Below, one piece after another: positions 1-9,791 of a stretch of DNA of 64,000 bases (position 1 is its first letter; the number at the start of each line of letters is the position of its first letter). Position numbers and translations under genes: made by a program. Below the pieces are notes generated by a model. That model saw nothing but the letters and a program-made list of their open reading frames with translations, was not told the DNA's origin and ran no database searches. The stretch covers positions 45,903,427 to 45,967,426 of the forward strand of contig OZ024725.1 in assembly GCA_964016875.1 (NCBI GenBank), read 5' to 3'. This DNA comes from Fallopia convolvulus. Taxonomy: Eukaryota; Streptophyta; Magnoliopsida; Caryophyllales; Polygonaceae.

Positions 1-252
1 ACCAGCCAGCTGGAAATTACTTTTAATTTTCATTTATTACATGGTGTACAAATAGTTGTTTGCTTTGTATATTGGAGGTTACCTTTACTGTTTTAATAAG
101 AGCATGAAAACCAGTTCTCTCTCTTCCATAGTCACTATTTCTTGTAGAAGAATATTGCTAACAATATTTCATTTTATGATATAAGGTTAAATCTGAAGGA
201 CAATTTCCCAATACAACTATGCAAAAGAAGCATCTGAATGAAGCATACATAC

Positions 253-3200
253 CAAAAGTGGATTAATGGGAACCCATTCCTCCTTTGGGAGCCACTTTTG
301 CAATGCCACCCTTGTTTCCTCTGGAGACGAAGTTTTCTGACCAGAAAACATCACAGTAAGATGATACAATGGCAAAGACACTAGTAATCACACGCTAGTG
401 TTTTGTTGCACTACTTGTTACTAAGCAGTTTAATTACTCAAAGGGAAGATAACAGACTTTTAAGTAGCTATCATTGCTTTATAGCCCCAAGTAATAACTT
501 CTATGACTCTAAGATGGAGGTTCTAGCACTCTAGCAGAAGCTATTTTTCTCAAAAGAGAATCACAATGCTAACAAAAGCCAAGGTAAGAAGAAGGAATTG
601 AAAGACTAAAGCCCTATTGCTAATCCTGAATTCTCTTTTTATAAGAAATCTCACTCATAGCTGATGACCTAATTGATTATAAATAAAATAAAAGCTTGCT
701 GTCAAAACGGATTCTCACAAGGAGGTAGAAATCTTAAACCTAAAGACTAAAGCCACAACCTTGGGAAGTGGGTGCTGAGTACACAATACACATCTGAATA
801 CATCCGACTTACCTACTCTGAGCTTGTTTATAAATGAACTTAATTTTACAAATGGTCTAGTATTTGATTTTTGTTCCTATTAAGAAATGAGCAATAATGC
901 AATACACATGGAAATTTACCTGTTTCCTGCCAGGCTTTGAGACCCATCCTAACCTATTGCAAATGCGGTGTACATGAGTGTCAACACATATTCCTTGAAC
1001 ATCATCCCATGCAATATTCATAACCTGCACAGCCTGCTGTAAGAACCATAATGAAGCAACACTTACATCTTCAATGTGAACTTGGGCTTACCAGATGTGC
1101 CATCTTTGGACCTATCCCAGGAAGTTGAAGTAATTCCTCTAGCTTGCTAGGAATATCACCATCATACTCAAGAAGGCAGATTTTTGCTATTTTCTTCAAA
1201 TTCGTTGCCTTCCTTGAGTAGAATCCAACCTGCAAAAGCACTATGGACTTCATATACAGCTAAAGTGGAGTCTGAGGAATCCTGCCATTTTCAGGTCATA
1301 ACCACTTCTCTATGAACATGAACATTTTTATATGTTCATTCTAGACCACGTGTTATATAGCAAATTCCAAATAACAAACTAAGTTTCCGTTTTTACTATC
1401 TTGTGCATATAAAAAGAAAAAGATACGTACTGGGTAAATTAGTGTTTTGATAGTCTCTTCATCAGCATTGTCTATCGAAGTAGGTGTAAGAAGGTTATTT
1501 TGATTAAGGCGCTGAATTGCTCCTGCAAACCAAAGGAAGCAGAAATTCAGAATAGCAGATTGGCTTAGGCATTCACATGGTCATATATCAACCCATTGTA
1601 AATATTAGAACAAGAAAACTAAATGGACTAGATGTATGAAAATATGAGATAAAAGCTAGGGGCAGTATCCAGCTTCAACTATGCTGCATTAGGTTGTATT
1701 AAGTAACACGTTTGAATGTAGATCATCTCAAACACTACTACAAGCTCAGCAACATAACCATTAATTTGAAAATTGGACCAAACCACCCACTTATCCCAAC
1801 TTCCAAAATTCTTATACATGCTCTTCACAATGGTTCTCATATTTTAAAGTTAAGCTCTATAGGAGGAGTTACACCCAGATCTTTAAAGTATGGCATGAGT
1901 AGAAGCAGAGGAGATGCAGAAAGAAAGCAGGACAAGAGCTAGCAGGAAAATGGGCAAATTCCCTTTATGTTTGTAGGATGAGGTATGGTAGGGAACCCAT
2001 TGGTGATGAGTTTAGCAAGATTGTGGAGAGGTAGGGTGATGATGGTTGATAGTACTGGTGAGTCAGGATTGGAGAAAGGGAGCCGCCGAGCTAGAGCGTA
2101 ATTAAACTAGAGAAATTTATAACCATTCAAATATGAGATAAAATTCTTGATTTGGACATATGGAGATACTTCAGGCCTACAGTGCATTTGGATATTATGA
2201 TGTACTATTATGGTAAAAAGTAAAAACGCAGTCTTGAAGACATCAAAGGAACAAAGACTTTATAGCTTCAACAAGACATGGTGCAAGGTTACTGCCTCAT
2301 CTAGAACAAAGTCTAGGTCCCTAGGATAGCAATTCTCACTTCCGTGTAACAACTCTAAATTAACTCTTACACGCATACCAAGCAAGCCAAGGTTTTGGTA
2401 GCACTGGTAACAACTTTCACTTCTGTGTACCAAAGTGGCAATAAGATTAACAAGTTACTTTAAAATGCACAAACTTGTCTTCGGTAAAGTAATAAGATTC
2501 TCTAAGTGAACAAATATTGTGATTCTCCTACACTATACTATCTATACGTATGATAAGAGCTAAGTTTATACTTGAAAGTTAAATTAAGTTATAGCGATAA
2601 ATTTCATATCTTTACAGGAGAGGTTAACAAATGATAATTTGGACATTTTAGATCTCAATAAAGTTCATAATACCAAACACTGAAAACTTGCCATGGTTAA
2701 CATGATCCTTGGTTTGGCTTGAGAGAAGTGATGATACTAAAACAGCAAATCTTCTTTCCTGGAAAGACACAGAATAGAGAAATAAGCAACACTTTTCTAG
2801 TAACCAACATGGGCAGAATAATGGTCCAACTAATACTACATGAGCTACAATTTGCAAATGCATTTTTAGAGGAACTTTTTCTTTGCACATATAAGAATAA
2901 CTCGAGCAAATTGAAAGCTGACATACATATAATCACAAGCAAAAGATTTGTTATACTTCATTGTCGAAAAATAGCACATTGATAATGGAAAACTGACTTA
3001 TATGCAATAAACGTTAGAAGCCAATATTGACACACACCAGGAGCATATGAATCATAGTGATTTACTGGATACATTGAATAGTGCATATAGGAGAATAACA
3101 CTGGGTGCTGCATAGCCAATATGTAAGAACTAGCTCCCTTGGGGCAGGTTCAATTTCAATTGAATTGAAAAATATACCTTAGGAGGAAGAGAGCTTCCAG

Positions 3201-5723
3201 CTTTCTCACACCCCATGGTGTCCACTGGTGCATCTTCAGAGGACCTCATTTTACGAATCCCTTCGAGAACTTTTTCCCAGTCAGCAGGAGGACCAACTGA
3301 TGCAAATGTCACCAAATTCAGCATAATTCCTCGAAAAACTCATGTTGATCAAAGTTCAGCATGAACTACATCTTCATATTTAGCAAGCAATAACAAAGTG
3401 TATTGTAAAACTATCTTGCAATAACTAGAGCTAAGCTAGTATATAAGTCGATACTTAAGACAATTTAAATCAATACCGCCAATAGCATCACACTCTTCAG
3501 CTTGACTATTTTTCATAGAAAATTGAGGTTAGTTTATTAGTTTTAATATAGTGAGTTATTTATGCAAAGGTATATAACAAAGGTTATCAACACAAGTATC
3601 TCTACATATCAACTAGTTGGTTGCACAAATACATGTAAAAGTCTCAATCTAGAGAAGAGCACCATGCACTAAGACAAATAACAAAAAAGAGTATGATCAT
3701 AACCCAGCAATCAGTATATAAGGCAATTTTTTCCGTATTTGGTGCGAGACTACAAGGCAACTTTAGACAGCTATGAATAGTATGCGTTTGTGTCAACTTC
3801 ACATTATTCCTAAATTTAAGAAAACTGTACCTTGATCAAAGGGAACAAGAACTGTAGTTTCCATAGGATTTATAAGAGATGCAGGCATTGATTTCCCTAC
3901 AATAAAACTGACAGGAATTAACCAAAGCAATAAAGTGAAATATTGTACATGGAAAGCCTATATCACTATATCAGTGTTTCAACAATGCACAACACTAAAG
4001 CATTTAACAAATAGAATACCTGTGGAACTTGATCTAGACAATTTATCCTTTCCAAATGCGAAATCTTCAATTTCAGGTAAAGTTGAAGGCTGCATTCAAG
4101 AGATCGGATCAAGACCTAGATCTTGAAAAAGAATACTACAGTGGCATGATATATGCAGGCTCAAATGTGTTCTTATAACAGGTGAAAAGGAGGTGGTATA
4201 GCAACATTCATCAAACCAGAAATCTCCATTAACCATAGAGGATAACCTAGGCCTCTCAAGGAACTACTTTATATCATACTACTATATGGGTTTTCTTATA
4301 TATAAAATGCACAAATAAAATTGGGATCTTGCTTGATTCAAGATCCCCAGGTCATCACAGTCCTAACTGGGGAAACTTCCATGGATGCATTGAGTATCGT
4401 AAAATCAGTCATTGAAGATGCACTTATGCAATTGTAATGATCAGCTTGCATGAAAAAAATGAACTGCTATGAACCACAGGTCGTGCGACATCAGAAGATC
4501 AGGGAAGATTAGGGAGCGTGTCATATAAAACTGGAGGAAAACAAACTTAGTTCAGCAAAACTGATGTCAAAATTATAATAAGTAATGAACTACCCAACAA
4601 AAGTGCAAATTTAAGCTGAACTTCCTAGTCAAATTCACAAAGCTAAGGGGGCCTAAGGCTTCAACCAAGATACTGTTTGGCAAGAAGCAACAAATAATTT
4701 ACTTTTCATCCGAGAATAGATGTATGGCATTTGAAAAACAGTTCTGAACTCCAACAATAGCATTCCTAGCATTATGTGGTTTGACTGAATGCAACAATAC
4801 CAATCTAAATATAGGCTTCTACATAATTAATCAATCAAACTAACCAGATAATCTAGGCAACCACTTCAAACCGTATCTAACATGTCCATTGATGCAATCC
4901 AAACTTACTAACTTTCCCACCACTCAGATCCACCAAAACATCAAGATCTTTTCAATTCTATATCCAGTCACAATCGCTTACTGCTCTTTTTAATGATATC
5001 TTAGGGTCTGTTTGACAAGAAAGACTTTTTGGCTACCTTATCACTGTTTTTAAAATACTTTTCATAGGTGTCTTTTAGGGCCTTACCAGCAAAAAGAAAG
5101 TTCGTTTTCATGTACCATATAAGCGGCATGCGGCATTGATGATAAGACAATAATTACTAGTTTACCAAATCCAGTTGAATAAACAAAATCAGAGGATTAA
5201 TTAATGACTAATGAGAGGGAGCAAAAGGAAATTCATTTAAACATGCTTATCATTAGATAGTCGGAGGCGGACATAGGTGTGAAGCTCAACATACTACACG
5301 TTCTAAGATAGCAACTCTGGGAACAAAAGAAACTAACTTTGTCATCTTCTTCATCTTGAAGCTCTTGAGCTGCTCTTCTCACTCTTTTCTTAAAAGCTCG
5401 AGGCTCTGGGACGGATTCGGTTCCAGATTCAGAACCTGCTCCCCAAAACCCAAAGAAAATTGTATTCAGTCTCTATAGTGATTCAACAATAGCACTGGGG
5501 CATAGAATCCTGTACAGAATGAACAAAACAAAGGCGCACAAATACAAAACCCTAGAGCATAAGATGAGGGAGAGAATGGAGATGCTGACGTTGAAGGCTG
5601 TGCAATCGTGAGGTGGAGGGTAGAGAATTCGTGGAAGATCTGGTTTGGGGCATTTTGAAGCGGGCGAGCGCGGGAGAGAAAGGGAGTGAACTCAAACTTG
5701 TTGCCGGCAAAAATCGAACCCAC
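253..5723 (-). CDS. NTH1: Endonuclease III homologue, DNA glycosylase/AP lyase (3' end outside window)
   Basis: Removes oxidised pyrimidines and cuts AP sites in base-excision repair; plant homologues act in plastid and nucleus. Exons on the minus strand, 5' to 3': 5546-5723 (uncertain), 5338-5435, 4020-4089, 3831-3896, 3178-3296, 2692-2758, 1431-1522, 1092-1229, 920-1024 and 253-336; phases join throughout. Family signatures are DWEKVLEGIRKMRSSEDAPV, LLSSQTKD, the helix-hairpin-helix LPGIGPKMAHL with the catalytic lysine, and GICVDTHVHRICNRLGW with the catalytic aspartate. The exon with the four cysteines of the [4Fe-4S] cluster is not in positions 1-252, which read as intron, so the gene runs off the left edge. 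The first exon (ATG at 5723, Ser/Pro-rich, transit-peptide-like) rests on a weak donor and is the least certain part. Everything visible downstream of it looks intact. Confidence 0.94.
1523..2691 (-). other. NTH1: GC-AG intron of NTH1
   Basis: The exon ending at 2692 reads ...GTTAACCATG and is followed by GCAAGT. The next exon begins at 1522 after TGCAG. Only a GC donor keeps the reading frame (VNHGAIQRLNQNN, matching the family pattern VNNAAIHRL). This is a minor but functional splice class in plants. The 1.17-kb intron holds no gene that I can see. Confidence 0.8.
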
Positions 5724-5828
5724 ATCACTGGCGTTTGGAATTTTTACTTATTGTGTTATTCGCGGTTAGAGGAGTATGTATGGCGGAATACAGACACCTC
5801 TTTGGACATTTTGACACTCACTTTTGAA
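5724..5828. other. 5' flank of NTH1, ending at a transposon target duplication
   Basis: Short flank upstream of the proposed NTH1 start. No clear TATA box is visible on the minus strand. CTTTTGAA at 5821-5828 matches 12696-12703 and is taken as the target duplication of the neighbouring Mutator-like element, which would have inserted within about 100 bp of the NTH1 start. Confidence 0.5.
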
Positions 5829-5896
5829 TGAAGATTTTATTTGGCGTCCGGTCTAGGGGTAGGCCGGCTGCTGGCAGGCCTACGCAACGTCCCTAG

Positions 5897-5981
5897 AGCC
5901 ATAATAGTCATAAGGCTTGTGGCCTTTACGGCCACGGCCATTCTGGCCATTATGGCCAAGGACGTAATAGCCGTTACGGCC
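5897..5981. repeat. Palindrome array 1 (4 units, 24-bp period), left subterminal
   Basis: Units of 13 bp start at 5897, 5921, 5945 and 5969, exactly 24 bp apart. Examples are GGCCTTTACGGCC and GGCCATTATGGCC. The first unit is degenerate. The array lies about 70 bp inside the proposed left end of the MULE, where transposase-binding sites are usually found in this superfamily. Confidence 0.85.
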
Positions 5982-6183
5982 ATATTAGTTATGGTTGTTT
6001 AATAAATTCAAAAAATTTACATTTATTATCAATCCCCTACCTAATAATATTTATTGCCCGCTCTTTTTAACCTTATACACATTAAATTCAAGACTCAAAC
6101 CCTCCAACATTCTCCTCTCTTATCTTCTATGCTCTTCTTCTCTCCAAAAACAATCAAAGATAATGTTCAATGAGGATTACATG

Positions 6184-6790
6184 CAGGGCCGGTCCATACA
6201 TTTTAGATGCCCGAGGCGAATTACAATAAAAGGGCCCTTTTTATATAATTTTTAGACATTTTTCGTAAAATTTTATAATACTTTCGTATAGATTTGTTCT
6301 TGTTATAATATTAAGATACGAATAATTTATAAAATAATTTACTAAATTTAACTTAATTACATACGTAAAATTGGGTGTTATCATCATATAACAATGTATG
6401 AATAAAAGAAATAAGATTTTTTTAAAATGCATATGCCGTATATTTTAAATCTAATAAAAAGTAACCAATATAGACAATTATATAAACAATAATCATTTAC
6501 AATAACTATGGTAATACATGACTACACTAATTGATTAATAGTAAAGAAAGATAAATTAAATAAAAGATATATAATAGGGCTCACATTTCAAAATGAATAT
6601 AGTTAAAGTGGTGGGATTTAAACCCAAGACCTCTTTAATAAAGATAAGAACACTATTCCATTAGACCAACTTGTAATTTATGATATTTTAAACACTCTTT
6701 TATATATACTACATTTTAAAAAATTGGGCCCCTAAAACTTATAGGCCCTAGTCTTGCGCCCACCCTGCCCCACCCTCTGGGTCGGGCCTG
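6184..6790. mobile_element. Non-autonomous hAT-type element, 607 bp, nested in the MULE
   Basis: Perfect 8-bp target duplication ATTACATG at 6176-6183 and 6791-6798. The ends are CAGGGCCGGTCC and, read from the right, CAGGCCCGACCC, a hAT-style CAGGG/CAGGC terminus with 9 of 12 matches. There is no coding capacity. The interior is AT-rich between GC-rich subterminal stretches (GGGCCC at about 6232 and 6725). It carries a tRNA-like block on the minus strand at about 6610-6682. Confidence 0.85.
6610..6682 (-). repeat. tRNA-like (SINE-head-like) module inside the hAT element
   Basis: Read on the minus strand, TTGGTCTAATGGAATAGTG resembles a pol III A box. About 30 nt later, GGTTTAAATCCCAC resembles a B box. 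The cloverleaf is not complete, so this is not called a functional tRNA. It may be a captured tRNA or SINE head. Confidence 0.45.
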
Positions 6791-6991
6791 ATTACATGTA
6801 TAACTATAATTTGACGGAAAACTCGCTTCAAATAGATCACAACGACGTAATTACTTCAAACCAAAGTTGTTATACCCTCGTTTTAGTTTTGTGATTATAG
6901 GGTTGTATCTAGTTGAGGCCCTTGTTTTAGTTTTGTATCCACGGCAACAATTGTGCCTTTTCGATTCATCTTGGTTAGTATCACGAGACGC

Positions 6992-7124
6992 GGCCGTTAT
7001 GGCCAAGACGGCTTTGGCCGTTACGGCCACAACACACACAACCGTTACGGCTTGTAGTGCTCTGGCCGTAACGGCCAGATCCATCTTGGCCATAACGGCC
7101 GCGTCTTGTTTAACCATAACGGCC
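6992..7124. repeat. Palindrome array 2 (6 units, exact 24-bp period)
   Basis: Units start at 6992, 7016, 7040, 7064, 7088 and 7112, each exactly 24 bp apart. The best units are GGCCGTTACGGCC and GGCCGTAACGGCC. Spacers are 11 bp. The central base runs T,T,T,A,A,A. The array is followed by TGTTCTTAC and then an inferred 3' splice site (ATTACAG, 7155), so it appears to lie in an intron before the first visible transposase exon. Confidence 0.92.
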
Positions 7125-7253
7125 TGTTCTTACATTTTGTTTCCCAACATTACAGGAGAAAAATGAGGTATATATTGGGCTAAATGATCTTCAAATAAAC
7201 GATGAGAGTACGTATCAAAATGTGCCGGACACGTCAATCGCGTTTGGATTTCC

Positions 7254-7555
7254 AAATTATGTCCAGAGTACACCGGTTGTCGGATTCCCATGTCATGCTC
7301 CATTGCCGTCGGAGCAATTTTTTCATACACCGGACTACATACAGTCTACACCGGCCATGTTCGGATTCCCGGGGTTTATACCAGTACATCCGTGGCAAGT
7401 ACAGTCTACACCAGCTATGTTCGGTTTTCCACCTCATGCAACAACCCCGACTGAGCACATACAGTCTACACCGGCCATGTTCGGTTTTCCACTTCATGCA
7501 GCAGCCCCGACTGAGCCCGTACAGTCTACACCGTCCATGTTCGGTTTTCCACCTC
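7254..7555 (+). repeat. Coding tandem repeat, QSTPAMFGFP units
   Basis: The transposase N-terminus contains five related units around QSTP and GFP (VQSTPVVGFP, IQSTPAMFGFP, VQSTPAMFGFP, IQSTPAMFGFP, VQSTPSMFGFP), spaced by HAxxPTE-type linkers. At DNA level the last three units are about 63 bp each and nearly identical. They look like a low-complexity linker expanded by unequal pairing. Confidence 0.85.
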
Positions 7556-8310
7556 TGAGTAGTCATCCGCAGTTTGCAAATCACACAGATGAGGTTGTAG
7601 AGGAGGTGTCAGAAGATTATTCGCATTTGTTTACCACTGATACAACATTTCAAATCCCGATAGGAGGCCATTTCTTGGGTTAAACAAGTCGGTATCGAAA
7701 ATAATATGTGCATAATAATAGGTCAGGATAGAAAGTAAGATATGACTCATCTTGGAAAGACATGGCTACTTTGTGAGAGAGAGGGCAAGCACACCCCATC
7801 GAAAAGTGAAAATAAGTCAGCTCGCAAGAGGTGCCAAAACAAGAAATGTGGATGCCGTTTTAGATTAAAGTGTCAAGAGAAGCCTAGAGGAGCATGGAAG
7901 ATTGTTGTTGTTTATGCTATTCACAACTATAAGATTGGTTCCAGTTTGTATGGCCACCCACTAGCCGAAAGGCTCACACCAGAGAAGAAAGATGTGCTGA
8001 AGATGATGACACGTAGCAATTGTACAGCAAACCAAGTTGCATGTGCATTGAATGGATTCCCGTTGAACTACACCAGCAAGAGGCAAGTATACAATGAACG
8101 GTATAGTGTACGAGTTGAACTAATGGAAGATAGAACAATGGTCCAAGAATTCTTCCATAAAGCTAGGGAGAATAGGTACTTTGTGAGACACTTGGAATAT
8201 GAGAAGACGAAACGGATTACGAATCTGTTCTTTGCCAGCCCTGATTCGATATCTCTCCTCCAAGCATTTCCCTTTGTTTTACTGTTGGACTCCACATACA
8301 ACACAAACAA

Positions 8311-8382
8311 GCAAGTAATTTAAAAATTCGACAAGTGCATTTACTTTTTAAGTCTAAGAGCTAATAAGTGCATTTCATACAG
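8311..8382 (+). other. GC-AG intron in the MULE transposase, 72 bp
   Basis: The exon ends ...ACAAACAA at 8310, followed by GCAAGTAA. The acceptor is ATACAG at 8377-8382. Joining gives DSTYNTNKYNMPFLEI, the conserved sequence after the first catalytic aspartate. The nearby GT donor at 8315 would shift the frame. Confidence 0.8.
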
Positions 8383-8937
8383 GTACAACATGCCTTTTTT
8401 GGAAATTGTCGGCTTCACGTCCACATGGAAGAACTATACTATGGCAGGTGCATTCTTAGCCAACGAGCCTGAGGTGGACTACACTTGGGCTGCACAACAA
8501 CTTCTAGAGCTTTGTGAAAGTGTGAAGAGGACGCCCACTTGTATGGTGACTGACAAAGAGAAGGCTTTGATAAATGCATTTGACACCTTATTTCGAGGTT
8601 CGAAACACTTCCTCTGTAGGTTTCACATTCTAAAGAACATCGAAGGACGAGCAAAGAGCATCACCAAGAATACCAAAATTTCAACATCCTTCACAAATGA
8701 TTATCGAGCATTGTTTAGGGTAACAAGTGTGGAGCGCTAAAATAGAGAGTTGTCTAGAATAGAGGCAAAGTGGAATGCTCGGAAAAATCTCGTTCGATAT
8801 GTCAGAAGCGAGTGGCTTGAGCCGTATAAGATAAGAATTGTGTCAGCTTGGACAGATATGGTTTTAAACTTTCAGTGCAGCACAACAAATAGGTAACACA
8901 CTGTAATTTGATTTTTATCCAAGTTTTTGTTGACACA

Positions 8938-9070
8938 AGCCGTAACGGCCACAAATCGAATGGTCGTAACTGCCACTGACCGAGGAGCCGTAACGACCAC
9001 AGATCGGATGATCGTAATGGCCACAGGACAAATGGTCGTAACGGCCACAGGTGAAATGGCCGTTACGGCC
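8938..9070. repeat. Palindrome array 3 (6 units, exact 24-bp period), intronic
   Basis: Units start at 8938, 8962, 8986, 9010, 9034 and 9058, each 24 bp apart, for example GGTCGTAACGGCC and GGCCGTTACGGCC. The array lies inside transposase intron 8893-9147, the one that separates the second catalytic aspartate from the VEGQH exon. Like array 2 it has six units and ends in ACGGCCTGTTCTT, so arrays 2 and 3 probably arose by duplication. Confidence 0.93.
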
Positions 9071-9559
9071 TGTTCTTGTAGATTGAAACCTCCGATTTCT
9101 GCAGAAAAAAGAATTGCATTGAGCTGATTATTGACATTTTGTTATAGGGTGGAAGGACAACACTCAACATTCAAAGATTGGTTGACTACAGGCCACGTGA
9201 GATTGGACACAACATTTGATCAATATCATTCCTTATTGCAGATCCAAGTGAACGAGATAAAAGCTTCTTTGAATCGGTGTCGTTTCAGGATGATGTCTGA
9301 GTTGATTGGAGTTGACATTTTCAAACTGTTAAACTACACGGTATCAGACAAAGGAATGAAGTTTCTGATGGACGAGTATGAGAAAGGGGAAGATGCACAC
9401 CTTGATGATTGTCCATTGCCACCAGTAGTTCCAATGTGGAGACATAATTGTGACACGGGCGCATTTCGCATTCTTCGTCTATTGCTCCAACGACTCAACA
9501 AATACAGATTTGCTCCCAAGGATGATCATCCCATTTTAGTGGACGTAGGTTCTACTTAG

Positions 9560-9791
9560 TTTGAAGTTTGAAGTTTCTATTACAATCTGAATATGTAATA
9601 TTAGTTTGAAGTTTCTACTTAGTTTGAATCCATATCCGAGCATTATCATAATCCAACATAATATAAATCCATATGCGAGCATAATCATAATCCTACATAG
9701 GCATCATCCGACTACAAATGAAAACATAAATAATCCGAACTACATAATCAAAACATAAATAATTCGAACTACATAATCAAAATATAAAGCC
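9560..9791. other. Spacer between convergent transposase and PMD genes
   Basis: AT-rich tail-to-tail spacer with short local duplications: TAGTTTGAA twice (9558-9630), ATCCATAT with GCGAGCAT twice (9630-9690), and ACTACATAATCAAAA twice (9738-9780). No ORF. It may hold both 3' UTRs. Confidence 0.6.

Larger units (their letters stand above)
7156..9559 (+). pseudogene. MULE transposase (FAR1-type DNA-binding domain), decayed
   Basis: Cut-and-paste transposase of the FAR1/MuDR family. Exons: 7156-8310, 8383-8892 and 9148-9559. Domains in order: repeat-rich N-terminus; FAR1/WRKY-GCM1-like zinc region (CQNKKCGCRFRLKC, then HNYKI); catalytic D in LLLDSTYNTNK; second D in MVTDKEKALI; the C-x2-H motif CRFHILKN; and third acidic residue in NRVEGQHSTFK, which is completed only by splicing. 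Lesions: a frameshift near 7670-7680 (GGHF passes into SWVKQVG in another frame), TAA at 7736-7738, and TAA at 8738-8740 where a tyrosine is expected. The exon upstream of array 2 was not found. It faces the PMD gene. Confidence 0.88.

Noticed and set aside
6867..7166. Open frames on both strands with repeated AVTA/AVMAK-type peptides
   Set aside because: The 24-bp palindrome array is a multiple of three, so it keeps frames open by chance. The array is inferred to be intronic.
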